A DNA stretch of 64,000 nt. It comes from Parapristionchus giblindavisi. Lineage: Eukaryota > Nematoda > Chromadorea > Rhabditida > Diplogasteridae. The stretch covers positions 406,501 through 470,500 of the forward strand of contig CALSFV010000270.1 of the NCBI GenBank assembly GCA_943737045.1. Direction: 5' to 3'. The notes beneath the pieces are model-generated. The model ran no database searches. It worked only from the letters and a program-made list of their open reading frames with translations, and had not been told where the DNA came from. Below, in pieces: positions 1 through 11,883 of this stretch. The position numbers were made by a program, and so were the translations under genes. The first letter of the stretch is position 1, and every line of letters begins with the position of its first letter.

Positions 1-206
1 AACATATTTTGGGTATTTGGAAGTTGGGCGAAACGTAGACCGCAAACCACGCAGTCTATAGTATTCTTCATCTCCTCTTTCTTCTTCTTCTTCTCCTCTA
101 TCTCCCATTTATCCATGTTAGAGTGTGAGAAAGGGGAAGGATCTCTTAGAAGAAGAATGATATAAAGATGCAAATGGAGTGCTCGCCCGGAGGGTCAGTA
201 ATGGGC

Positions 207-261
207 TGGAAGGGAGAGGGAGAGGGAGAGGGAGAGGGAGAGGGAGAGGGAGAGGGAGAGC
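207..261 (+). repeat. (GAGAGG)n microsatellite
   Basis: A perfect hexamer array. It creates an apparent Arg-Gly open frame that is not a gene. Confidence 0.9.
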
Positions 262-404
262 TCAATTATTCGCCCAAGATGATCTACTGTTGCTGAATAT
301 TTCAACAGCACTTCGGGGGAGGGGGGGGGATGAAAGAATGAAGAAGAAGAAGAATATAGGGGACGTTTCATGATATCAAAATAAAATATAATTTTAAAGG
401 TTTG

Positions 405-497
405 AAATTTTGTGCTCTGGACGCACTCTTTCCCCTTCTTTGTCTGCGAGAGAGTATGGTCAATGCGGACAGTTAAATTAGCTCGTGGTGTGCCTCA
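405..497. repeat. Palindromic MITE, 'GCTAATTT / GAGAGCG' family, copy 1
   Basis: An imperfect hairpin related to six other copies in this window. Shared parts are a central inverted CTCTCGC / GCGAGAG, a flanking TCAGAGCGGAGAG block and outer arms reading AATTAGCTCGTGGTGTGCC. This copy is decayed on its left arm. Confidence 0.6.
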
Positions 498-653
498 TCC
501 TCTCCTCTTCCTCTCTTCCTCTGTTCTGTTCCTCATCGTGTTAGCTTTCTGGGTTTAAAATTTTCTCCACTGTGCCATTGGCAAACCAAAATATTGTTGA
601 AATTTATATGTTTTTAAAAATAATAATTTATTTTACGTGTGTAAATCTGTCAG

Positions 654-3389
654 ATGCCTCGTCTTCCCGATCTGCCGATGCTGCCTGACTGCACCGTTGG
701 GGCACTCTTTCTGTACCTGGTGAACGCCCGAGGGCTCAGTTTGTGAGTTCAAAGATCAAAGATCAAACTACAGATTAGAGATCATATATCAAAGTTCAGG
801 TGGGATTCGGGTCGATACGATGGTCGTACGTGTTCGTGTGAAGTACCGCCGATGGTAGTTCAGACTGAAATCGAAAGATCAAAGATCAAACAAAGAGAAG
901 ATGAAGTCAAGGTGAAAGATCAAAGATCAAACTACAAAACAGATGATCTTCAGGTGCAACCACTTGCTGTGGAGGCTTTAGAAGAGAAACGAGTGATGAA
1001 CACCGATGAGAGGATAGAAGAGGAGGATGAAGACAAGGATGAGGTACGGTAGAGATCAAAGATCAAAGTCCAAAGATCAAAGATCATTCATGATTTCAGG
1101 GAGTAGAAAGTGAGAAGTGCTCACTGGTGGATGGAGCGCAGCTGCGGAAATCAGTTGATGAACTGATAGTAACAGAGAGGGAGTACGTGGGGAGTTTGAG
1201 AAAGGTTCGGTTGGCTATGGTATTGCAAAACGATTAGTCTAGTAGATATTTCTAAAAAAACTATTGGTCTACTAAATGGTGCACTAAAAGTCGATTTTAT
1301 ATTACAAAAACACTTACTCTATTAAAATGTTGAACTACGAGCCTTATTCAATTTAATTGTGATATTATCCCGAGGAAATCTAAAAATATCCTCACTTGCA
1401 ATAACAGATTCAAATTGTCATTTATTATCATGCATATCCACTTTCGTCCCCTTTACTTCACTTCAAAAATATGTGCACTCCAAATGAACAAATTGAAATT
1501 ATTTTTATAAATCAATATAATAAATTCCAGATGATCAGCCTATTCCTTCCAATCGATGGAGTTCATCACACTCTTGGATGTTCCCTTCGATTACTCAGAA
1601 ATCAAGAACGATTATTGGACGCTCTCGAGGATGCTTATGGTCCCATCAAGGAGGAAGCGACTATCGATCGATTACTGGTATGAAGGGGTTACTGTAACTT
1701 GCGAGAGCTTATGGTAACGGGGGATAGTTGATGAGGAATTACTGTGGTTTGGTAGTAAGGATTTTTAAATCAATATAAATAAAACGAACGTCTTACAATA
1801 TTTGGTCGGCAGTAAGATTCTGAAAAATACGACAGTGCTATGGGAAATTGGAGAGGATGAAAAGATAGATTAGCATGAATAGTCTAGATAGTGGTTACTG
1901 TATCATCGATAATGGTTACGGTATCACCAATAAATAAACAATGTTTAAGGATGTTACGAGTGCGATCTGCCGAGTGTTTCTCGCGTCCTGTAGTCATCTC
2001 AAGGTATACTGTAGTCAAATCGATCGATCGATAATCAATCAATAACTCAGGTGCACGCTGAGTATGCCGCTGCGTACATGAGGTTTCAAAGGAATGTCGC
2101 CTCGTCGCCGGAACTGCTGGAGCAGTTAAAGGTACGGTCAAAGTTGGATACGATATAAATGGGCTGGTAGTTGGATACCGTAGAAATGGGCTGATAGTTG
2201 GATACGGTAGAAACCAATCCAATCGATAGCCTCATTCAGGCACTTAATCCATCCGGCGAACACTCGACGTCGTATGAGTCGCAGATGATTCGGCCTGTGC
2301 AGAGAGTTGCGAGGTTTGAAAATTATCGATTGAGAGGGATATTATTGATTGATTAATTTAGGTATCCACTGTTACTAGAAAGCATCTCACGAGCGGTCAA
2401 GGGATCGCGAACCACTGCAGAGTTGGCCGAACAGGTTAGGTTCATGATTAATAATGACTTAGCATACCTTACTTAACTTAGTTATCTTAGTTAACTTACT
2501 TATCTTAGGTAAGTGAGTAAGTTTAGTAACTAAGTACATAAGTTAAGGCGGCGACCAAGATGCGCTCCCTTGTTCACTATGTGAATGAAATGCAACGAAT
2601 CGAAGAGCATCTATCTCCCAGGCTGAAGAATATTCGAGCCACACATGCACAATTGCTACTCTCTAAGGTACGGTAGATACACTTTTTATGACTATAGCAA
2701 AGTGATTTTAATCGATATAAACAACAACGGTTACCGTATTCTATAATGATCAAAAAGAGAAATGAATAGATACACTAATCGATGGTTACAGTAATCCGTG
2801 ATGATTCAGGGACTTCGAATGGAGATGGGCGACCTATTGATGTTGATGAGAGTTGAGTGGACACGAACGACGAATGAGGTAATCAATAAAGTGCTTGATT
2901 ATCGATTGATTGAAAGGCATTGCAGATCGATTGCTTCCTTTTCGTATACTCATCGTTAGTACTGCTACTGCCGTCATCTACACACTCACAGGTATACGGT
3001 AGAATCAAATGGAACCAGTCAGGGTACTGTAAGCGATTCTAATCTAATCGATATCAGGAAGAGTCTGTACTGCTCCCGTTGGATGAAGTTTCCGTGCAGG
3101 AGGCTGCTGAGGATTCGCTGTTATTGATCCATGTACCACTATTCTCGTCGGCCTCCCCGCTGATCTACCATATCAAACTGCCGCCGCACGCACGAAAACA
3201 TCTGGTGAAGCACATTAGGAAAGCTCGACTTGTTCCACAGTAAGTATCACGGTAGTTGCAAAACGATTTGGATCGATAAATGGCTTTATTAAAGAATTTG
3301 TTACTTGCAGGAGAAGTCGACGTCCGATGAGTGGATCGTCCAAATCTGACGGAGGTTACGGTAGTGATCACTCTCCCGCCTCTCAGTGA
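654..3389 (+). CDS. Rho guanine nucleotide exchange factor (DH plus PH-like)
   Basis: Thirteen exons: 654-742, 800-854, 954-1043, 1100-1204, 1531-1677, 2051-2131, 2240-2313, 2362-2434, 2548-2667, 2810-2878, 2926-2991, 3058-3239, 3311-3389. All junctions keep phase and give 409 aa. The Dbl-homology (DH) domain runs from VDELIVTEREYVGSLRK (about 95-113) to about 275 and includes the hallmark QMIRPVQRVARYPLLLE. DH domains catalyse GDP release from Rho-family GTPases. The DH is followed by a PH-like stretch (LRMEMGDLLMLMR, then CFLFVYSSLVLLL) and a Ser/Gly-rich tail. The first 30 residues (TVGALFLYLVNARGLSL) weakly resemble the start of a Ras-binding domain, as in Tiam or PLEKHG-type GEFs; that is inference. 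The start follows a TGTCAG acceptor with no 5' UTR, so the true N-terminus may lie further left. AATAAA signals occur at 3632 and 3651. The subfamily is not resolved. Confidence 0.85.
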
Positions 3390-4339
3390 TCGATTGATAG
3401 ATCATACTGTAACTTATATAGTATGATTACATGATCGTAGTTTTGTTGAGTTTCGTAACGAAATCTAATATTTTCTGTAGATATGAGAATTGAGAAAACC
3501 CGAGTTAAGCCCCCTGGTAACTGTATATTCTTGTAATTGTTCAAATGCCATATCCAAATTCGTATGACACTGTCTATTGATTGATCTCGACCGAATTAAT
3601 CGTTGCCATTTCCGACCAAAAATATTGATTGAATAAACGGGTTATACTGGAATAAAGCATGGCCATGATTGTTATACAAAATGAGTAATATTCATGTTAT
3701 TCTTATTCTTATTCTTTACTATATCATATTATACATATGAGGCTGCATGAAGTGATTCAAATCTAAAACAATAGCGTCAGTAAATGAAACTTTCAGCGCT
3801 CAAATGGTCCTACTTCATTTCTGTCACATTGTGGAGCAAGACGAAATATTGTCGGAACAGCTACTTTTCACATAAAATTTCGAAGTCAGGACATAACCAA
3901 CCGCGAAAACCGATTAGATTGAAGCATACGACGAAATGAAATGTTCACAAATTATTAGGAAGTTATTAGGATTATGCGGAAACAGCATGTTCATTGGTTG
4001 GAATGTTTCGAATTAGTGTGACACATTACATCGCGTCGATTCTTCATTCCTTTTTCTCATTTCAAATTTTGAAACAGTTCAATCGTTGCGCGCCATAAAC
4101 AATGTCGTTTTCATTTCTATTCGCGCCAGAACAGGACGAAATTCTGAACACATCGCTAAGCAATAACTATGTTACGTAAATCCGCGAAAAGCATTCGAAA
4201 TTAGGCGTCAGCAAAGGACGGACGGCCAACTTGCGGCCGCAAGATGGCCGTCCGCCGCGGCGCCGGATAAGGACACGCGAAACGAGTTTCGAAAATTCAG
4301 AATGCATTCTTCTTTCCGGATAACAATTACTTCACCAAC
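3390..4339. other. Intergenic region after the RhoGEF gene
   Basis: This holds the RhoGEF 3' UTR with AATAAA at 3632-3637 and 3651-3656. It also holds a GC-rich palindrome near 4208-4250 with arms CGGACGGCCAACTTG / CAAGATGGCCGTCCG around GCGGCCGC. Nothing else is recognised. Confidence 0.5.
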
Positions 4340-6420
4340 GCTACAAGAACTCAATAAATGGATCTTCTACCGAAGTAACTACTTATGCTACAACAAAAGT
4401 AACGAAATAAAACGAATAAATAGAGTTTCGAAAAAGTAACGTAAAAACTACTTCACAATAGGAACAGGCATACTGTAGCACTTAAAATGGAAGGAGTCTC
4501 ATCTGGAATAAGCATACTGTAGCGACTAGTTCAGTATTTCAAATTATTTTTTCTATTCCCAAAATTTTTGTGTTTTTGTTTTGTTGTTGCTCTGTTTCGT
4601 TTTTCACGATAGATTTGTTGGTTTTGCTAGGCTATGTTTTACAACGAGAGGGACACCTTCGCCGCTTCGCCATCAGCGCGCCCGGAATGTTGCCTAGGGC
4701 GACAACGACCTAAACAACCGGTATGTCTTCTCTAAGTGCGTTCTAGGCTCGATTCAACTAATTTTTGAATTGCTTCTTATCTGTAATTGAAAAGTCGGCA
4801 AAATCTCACGTTCGGATCTTGTGCTCCTCTCAATTTTTGTTAGTGTATTTTTTCTCCCTTCGTTCCTCAGCCTCCCGGTTCCTGCTCTTGAAACGCTGTG
4901 GATTGTTAGTGCGATGCAATTTCGTCGTATTTCAGTATCGTTTTGTGTAAACAAGCTTGTGTTTATAGTTTAAAACGCTCGCTTGATGTTATTAATCATC
5001 CTGGTTAATTATGAATTTATACTCGTCCTTCTGCGCTTCGAATAACCATATGTTCTTTATTATTCACGTCTTTGTTAAAATGGCGCAGATTATTAGCATT
5101 CGAATAGACAGTCATTTCATTCTTAAAAACATGCACATATGGGTCGGGCTTGTTCTGTTCCTGCTTTTTCTATAGGCCGTGGACAAACGTGTCTCATTAA
5201 TAGTGCTTCAGTACGTATATATTTGTGTTTTTTAAACATCTTATTAACTAATTCTAATTACAGGTTCATCTACCGGTTCTTGAGTAAACGGTTCATGGTG
5301 TCGATCACACTCAATTGGCCCGACGATGTCTGAATGGGGTAGTGAGTCGTCGACTCGGGCAGGATGCTCTTCTTCGACAAGATCCCACGGAGATCTATCT
5401 GCTGCGGTTTCGAGCTATCGATTTCCCGTCTTGCCTTAATTATGGTCATGACTACAATCTCGTCATTTCCTTCATCTGATCCTTCTCGGCAAGGACGCTC
5501 GCATCATTCCGTTGTTCACGCTGCTGTATCCCGTCCTCGACGAGAACTACTTCCTGGCCGCTGCTCTCTTCTGTGATTTTGGTACGTTAAAACTATCATT
5601 TTCATTATGTGTGTGCTTTAATTTGTTTATTAATGGAAATCTGGGCCTCATCGATGAAGCCTGATAAACAGTTTGCAAAACGTGATTTCGTGATAACTGT
5701 CGTTGACCAAAAATGTCTCTTCGCCTATGGCATATTTGTTTGGCAAAATCATTAGTACTCGGATAATTTTTTTGGAATATTGGTCTGCTGATAGAATGTT
5801 GAGAACGTGAATTCAAGTACCCAAATGCTGAAACAGGAGTTGCATACTAATTATGTCTCATTGTTTCAAATTTCAGGCTGATCGCTTTGTTCTTGGGTGA
5901 TATCACAGGAGGTATCACTGAAAAGGCGGAAGAAAGATGTTCGTCGGGATGAATAGCTGCTGCTTTTTTCTTTGGATACCTAAGAAGCATTGGGCTAACA
6001 GAGACCCACGCATGAACATGTCAGGAACCTATACGTTGAGATTTGTTTTCCGAGATTCACAGTTTACAGGTTCGTTCCAGCGACTGTTTCGCCGTGTGGT
6101 ACGTCTATCGAGGGCGCTGTAGCTGCACAGCGTCGAGAAGAAGTGCTGCAGTGGCCTCTTTTCAGATTTGAATAAAGTGTTTCTGTTGTCCTTTATTACA
6201 AGAGATCGGTATCCATCCCCGCACAGTTAAATGGGCGGAGTTATAATCGTTATATATAAGACATCTACCAAATCAGCGGGGATGCGTATAAGTACTTCAA
6301 GTGTTCTTCCTGTAAACAGGGACCCATGGCCTAGTGGATAAGAGCCCGGCCCACCAACCGAATAGGTTGCTCGGTGAAAAGGTTCAATCCCCAATGGGAA
6401 CAGCAAAAGATAAGAAAAAG
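4340..6420 (+). pseudogene. Decayed gene or element copy, left member of an inverted pair
   Basis: About 2 kb matches the reverse complement of 54735-56655, with shared blocks throughout: GCTACAAGAACTCAATAAA, CATACTGTAG motifs, exon-like segments and a tRNA-like tail. Exon-like segment 1 (4634-4720) begins ATG after a GCTAG acceptor, encodes 29 aa (MFYNERDTFAAS...) and ends at a GTATGT donor. Segment 2 starts at 5264 after ACAG but meets a stop within eight codons, apparently because of a short duplication of CGGTTC. A third segment (5440-5580) ends TGTGATTTTG before GTACG and resembles the last Frizzled exon at DNA level. Polyadenylation-like AATAAA lies near 6170. Whether this is a dispersed duplicated gene or a transposon is unknown. 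No product is assigned. Confidence 0.5.
6327..6411 (+). other. tRNA-like module at the end of the left inverted copy
   Basis: It contains an A-box-like TGGCCTAGTGG and a B-box-like GGTTCAATCCC, and the ends CCCAT / ATGGG can pair. This looks tRNA-derived (a SINE tail or tRNA relic). I do not call it a functional tRNA. Confidence 0.45.
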
Positions 6421-6556
6421 TTATGACTTATTTATTTTGCATTTTTTTTTCTCCAAAGACAACACATTTCATTTTCATTCTCTTACTAGGGAATGGTTTC
6501 TTTGATGCATGTAACGGTTAGTGACCTACATAGCGATAATCAGCATGGTCGACTTA

Positions 6557-6851
6557 GTACAAATTAACTTTCAAAAGCTGCGGTTGATCGATTTTTAAAC
6601 GAAACCCGTCGCATATCCGCCGCACGAAAGACAGACAAAAAGTTGCATTTTTTTAAGTTTTTTTCACTTTTTGAACTCAAGTTCGATTCCTCCAACAGCA
6701 TTTCATATCTGCGAGGTAATTCAAGCAAAAAATGTTGTTTAAGTGGAAATCAAGTCCAAAAAAATCTGTTTTGGCTGTCTTTTGTGCGGCGGATATGCGA
6801 CGGGTTTCGTTTAACAATCGATCAACCGCAGCTTTCGAAAGTTGATTCTTA
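6557..6851. mobile_element. Palindromic MITE nested in the left arm of element A
   Basis: Arms of about 60 bp share AAAGCTGCGGTTGATCG and CCGTCGCATATCCGCCGC. The other arm of element A lacks this block and reads straight through GTCGACTTAAAACGC in the equivalent orientation. That gives a direct empty site and a likely TTA duplication (6554-6556 and 6852-6854). Confidence 0.8.
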
Positions 6852-7282
6852 TTAAAACGCATTCTCCCTTACAGCGGAGGGGCTGTGGTGGGGGCATGGC
6901 ACAATGTTTCAAAATCATCCTAGGCGACTCATATTTGATGGTTGGAGTCCCTAGGGGCGACATACACTTCAGCCAAAAATTTGACCCAAATTATCGATTT
7001 TTGATCTACCAAAAGTCGAAAAATCAAAGTGTGATTTCCATGGCATGTTGTATACCATTCGATAGAGGATCCAAAGTTATATAAGTATACCAACTTTCAT
7101 AAGTTTTCATAACTCCATGTTCGAGAAAAAACCGATTTTTCAATTTTTGACCAGGTTTTTTGTCTTGATCTAATCGCTTACTATGTTACTATCATTTCCA
7201 GTTTCTGAATTTTTGATATGTTGTGTAAAAATGGATGCGCTATCCGAATATCATACTTATCTGGACCAGCTACAAACCGCCC

Positions 7283-7362
7283 ATAGTGATATCATGCGAC
7301 GAACGCCTTACTTTTAGCGCCCGAACGCCGACGCTGGTTCGAATCCTGTCAGAGACATAAAT
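7283..7362 (+). other. tRNA-like module in element A, left arm
   Basis: It contains the B-box sequence GGTTCGAATCC about 55 bases after TAGTGATATCATG, which could act as a weak A box. The same module is present inverted at 9351-9428. Confidence 0.45.
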
Positions 7363-9350
7363 TTTTGCAAATTTTTTTTCTTCTCAAATTTGGCTTTAAA
7401 TTATATTTTCATGTGTTTTATCGTCTTTTCACTAATTTATTGTACGGAATGACCACTTACATTACCAAAAATACTAAAAAAATCTTATAACTTTTACAGT
7501 ATCGGAAAAAGTCATTCGACGAACGAAAAAAATGTTTTTTTCGTTAGTGATATTTCTTTAAAATGTTTTTTTGTTGTTATTATCTATTAAAAGAAGACAA
7601 ATGTACATTGAAACTCGTTAAACATCTCGGTTTTCGCAAAATGTTTGAAAAATTGAAACCTAAGATCAAAGATCAAAGTACAATGATCAGAGATCAAAGT
7701 TCAGCAATAGAGTAAAAACTGTTGTGACTTTTAATTATAGTTTCATCTTTTTTTCCGTGTTTACACTAATTTATTGTATGAAATAACCATAAACATTATC
7801 TGAAATCTTAGAACTAATAGAGTATCGACAAAAAAGTCATGGCACGCTTTTTCATTTTTTTGTAACATTTGATTAAGGAAAGCAATTAAGCTGATATTTT
7901 GAGTCAATGTACGCAACTCATCAAAGAATCCAACCATGATGTGTTGGTTTAATTAACTTTGTCAACTGTTGCGTAATGATGACGCAATCTACGAACATTT
8001 TTGACAATTTATACTTCTTTAGTGAATAAGCCCTGTTCTTCTGAAACATTGTGAGAGTGCAGACATCCACTAGAAAATTTCGGCTCCGATTTCAGGCTGT
8101 AAATGGGTTGCAAATTTCAAAATTGAAAACTCAGCTTATAGGTATACTAACGACCCGCTCTAAGGAGATGTGGCGAGTGCTCCTCCTTTATTTTATAAAA
8201 TGATAAGGCACGTCTGTCTGTCTGAGCGTCTATCTGTCCGTTACACTGCATCTTTCCCTATAAAACACTTCGAATCGACCAATCTTCTCAACAACATTTA
8301 ACTCATATTTCCCTGGTTCCATTCCTTTCATGTCTATTCTCTTTTGGTGATTTTTCTCATCCATCGTTCATATTTTCATTTTTGAAGAACAACCGAAGCA
8401 TTTTTTTCACGAAAATTGATGTGTAGTCACACTTTTAAACGTTTTCCAGCATTTATCCCAATAGAAAAACAAACCTGTACAAACATCTAACCCTCCTTCC
8501 ACCTCAATCTCTCTCCTTCTCCGCTTTATCTTTCTCTCTCTCTCTCTCCCTCACCTTCTCCCCTTCCCTATCCCTCATCAAAAATTAAGCAAGTGGGTTA
8601 GAGTAATGACGCAAAATAAAACTTTATCCTCTTAGAGCTTAATCGCGCCCTACTACTTTATCCACAGAATATGGTAGTCATAGCTCTTCATTCGCTCGCA
8701 GGGCATGAAAACATTTTTTTGGAAGGAATGATTTTGAGATCCTATCGTTCAAAGGGCAGGTCTCTTAAAATTATGGCTTCTCATCAGGTAGCTTTGTAAT
8801 GTATCATATATTTATGTCCCTTATTTTGGTTTTGTTGAGATTCCTTTCAGACCGACAGCAAACGTTCTGCTGAGGTACACTCGGTAACAGCGCGTACGCT
8901 TAAACTTGCGCTTTCTCTCCCTAGCAGTTCTCGTCCCTGTTCCTTTTTTGATTAAATCTCTTATTTTTTACAGCTCTTATATATGTTAGAGAAGCTCACA
9001 AATGTTTTTACTCTAATGCTCAACTTTGATCTCTGATCATTGTACTTTGATCTTTGATCTTAGTTTTAAATTTTTCAAACATTTTGCGAAAACCGAGATG
9101 TTTAACGAGTTTCAATGTATATTTGTCTTCTTTTATAGATAATAACAACAAAAAACATTTTAAAGAAATATCACTGACGAAAAAACATTTTTTTCGTTCG
9201 TCGTATGACTTTTTCCGATACTGTAACAGTTATAAGATTTTTTTTGGTAATGTCTGTGGTCATTCCGTACAATAAATAGGTGAAAAGTCGATAAAACACA
9301 TGAAAATATAATTTAAAGTCAAATTTGAGACGAAAAAAAATTTGCAAAAA

Positions 9351-9428
9351 TTTATGTCTCTGACAGGATTCGAACCAGCGTCGGCGTTCGGGCGCTAAAA
9401 GTAAGGCGTTCGTCGCATGATATCACTA
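9351..9428 (-). other. tRNA-like module in element A, right arm
   Basis: Inverted counterpart of 7283-7362, with GGATTCGAACC as the reverse complement of a pol III B box. Confidence 0.45.
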
Positions 9429-10322
9429 TGGGCGGTTTGTAACTGGTCCAGATAAGTATGATATTCGGATAGCGCATCCATTTTTACACAACATATCAAA
9501 AATTCAGAAACTGGAAATGATAGTAACATAGTAAGCGATTAGATAAAAACAAAAAAACCTGGTCAAAAATTGAAAAATCGGTTATTTCTCGAACATGGAG
9601 TTATGAAAACTTATGAAACTTGGTATACTTATATAACTTCGGATCCTCTATCGAATGGTATACAACATGCCATGGAAATCACACTTTGATTTTTCGACTT
9701 TTGGTAGATCAAAAATCGATAATTTGGGTCAAATTTTTGACTGAAGTGTATGCCGCCCCTAGGGACTCCAACCGTCAAATATGAGTTGCCTAGGATGATT
9801 TTGAAACATTGTGCCATGCCCCCGCCGCTCTTGTGGAGAACGCGTTTTAAGTCGAACATGCTGAATATTACTATGTAGGTCACTAACCGTAATTTCATGC
9901 ATCAAAGAAACCATTCCCAAGTTAGAAAGTGTCGAGTGGGAACCATAGATTCTACAAAATATCATGATCTTGAACTTACATACTACAAAATACATTTTCG
10001 TTCTCATCAAGATGCAACTGTCACTACGCACCACGAATAAGTCATCATGGTCTATTCAAGGCGCGTTCACGGTGTTACATTATACGCGTCAACTCTCCCT
10101 TCAAACGAGAGAGAAATGAGGCATCTTGGTTCTAATTATGATTCACCTTGTGTTCCGATCTTTTTTCTTATCTTGCTTCTATATATGTTTTGTACTCTTG
10201 GTTACTTTCATCGTCTGTCACTTAACGACGCCTATATGGCCTCTATATCCATCCAAATCCTGTATCATCCCCTCCCAGTGTCCTAGTAGACCTATCCTCG
10301 CTCACTTGACAACTTGTCAGGC

Positions 10323-11843
10323 ATGTCATCCACCGGCCACAACAGCGAGTCATCTCACGGTGGAGGTGGTGGCGGTGCAGCTGCCGCTCCTCGTACGCCC
10401 GGTCGTGTGTCGATGCGCGATCTGTGCTGTCTCTTCTGCTGTCCACCCTTTCCATCTTCGATCGTGTCCAAACTCGCCTTCATGCCGCCTGAATCCAGCT
10501 ACTCCATAGGTGACGATGGAAAGTAAGTGATGTATTTTGGCCTACTTCCCACTACTTTTTGGACCCTAATATCCTCGATGAAGTGCTTCTATCGTGTAGT
10601 CTTTCATAGTTCATAGTGACGTGTAGAAGCACTCATAACGACTGACTGAATCTCTCTCAAGCTAGTTCTCAGTATAGACTTATTTTCACGAGTTTCCTCA
10701 TGGAAAGTAATAGGATGGATAGTAATTATATGTGGTTTAATCGAAATAATGAACATTTCTTCCAATTTGTACCTGAAATATTGATAGTTTATAAAAACAC
10801 CGTATTGTTTATGCCGTTTTTTAAAAACTTTAGCAAGTGATTCGATATTTCGGTTCGTTTCCTCCTTTCCTTCATCTAATTAAGGATGTTATACCGGGAT
10901 GACTTATAAGATTGCCCCAATAAAGTTGGCAAAGACTGTTTTGGTCTATTGTCTGTTTTGACGACGATTCTCGTTCTTTCTTAATTCTAACGACGACCGT
11001 TCATTGTGTGTTAAAGGGATCGTAGTCTATGTAGTTGATCTCTTAACTCCTTTATTGGTGCTCTCTCTTTCTCATTATGAACCTTTCACCATAGTCAGAC
11101 ACAGTGTTCAATTGTCTTTGAAAGCCGGAACGACCGTTCAATAACGAAAATCTCTCCAATACAATATCCTCTCGCTCTTCTGTCTTTCAAAGAAAACGGA
11201 TTGAATTAAGATAATATTGTGCATGTGACGCATAAATAGTATGTAAATTGAGGAGACCTTTGCAATTACTATGCTCCCATTAGATGTACACCCCATGATC
11301 TGGCTATGCTCTCTCGTCGACATATACGACGAGAGTCCATTGTCAGAGCGGAGAGTTTCAAAATAGTTCGTGGTGTATCTTTAACCACTCACTCAGATAT
11401 TAATACAAACGGAAAATATGCATAATTCATTAGATATTTTACAATCGATATCCATTCCTTCGTAGTGCTCGTGTTAGGATAAGGTTATAGATGATGGGAT
11501 TAATATTTATTTATTTATATATTTATTTAATTGCAGAATGAATCTGACTGATGGAAGGGCGGAATGGCAGGCGGATGAATCATCTCTCGATCGGGTTCAG
11601 GTATTTATTATTTTAATTATTTAATTTATATTTATTATTATTAAAATGTATGCGCTTCATAAAGCATAGAACCAATGGGAACCTGAACAATAGGTCGAAA
11701 AGTATGTTACAAAGTATAAAAGTATGTATGCCTGACCGGATTTTGAGTCAAAATTTCACATAAAATCGAAAAACCTGTCCGGATTTTGAAAATCGATAAC
11801 CTAGCTATTCGACCTATGACCTGAACCATAGCCTTTGTCAAGC

Positions 11844-11883
<40 letters not shown>

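Larger units (their letters stand above)
1..653. other. Upstream region of the RhoGEF gene
   Basis: No coding region is recognised here. The stretch holds a GAGAGG microsatellite (about 207-261) and a palindromic repeat (about 405-497). A good splice acceptor, TGTCAG, ends at 653 directly before the ATG at 654. The start could therefore be trans-spliced, or 654 could be an internal exon of a longer gene that begins to the left. Confidence 0.5.
6486..9921. mobile_element. 3.4-kb inverted-repeat DNA transposon, non-autonomous (element A)
   Basis: Terminal inverted arms of about 0.9 kb lie at 6486-7730 and 9010-9921; the left arm is lengthened by the nested element at 6557-6851. The ends read CTAGGGAATGG and, inverted, CTTGGGAATGG. 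They are flanked by TTA at 6483-6485 and 9922-9924, a PIF/Harbinger-type target duplication. Each arm carries a tRNA-like stretch with the B box GGTTCGAATCC and also a TTTGATC repeat. The spacer (about 7731-9009) has a CT-rich tract and no recognisable transposase. Open frames inside the arms (MAQCFKIILG...) recur wherever the arm occurs and look non-coding. A solo arm lies at 56741-57165. Confidence 0.8.

Noticed and set aside
6842..7084. MAQCFKIILG-type protein, also at 9629-9898 and 56940-57167
   Set aside because: The frame recurs because it lies in the repeated arm of element A. No domain, no splice sites, and differences among copies do not favour synonymous changes.
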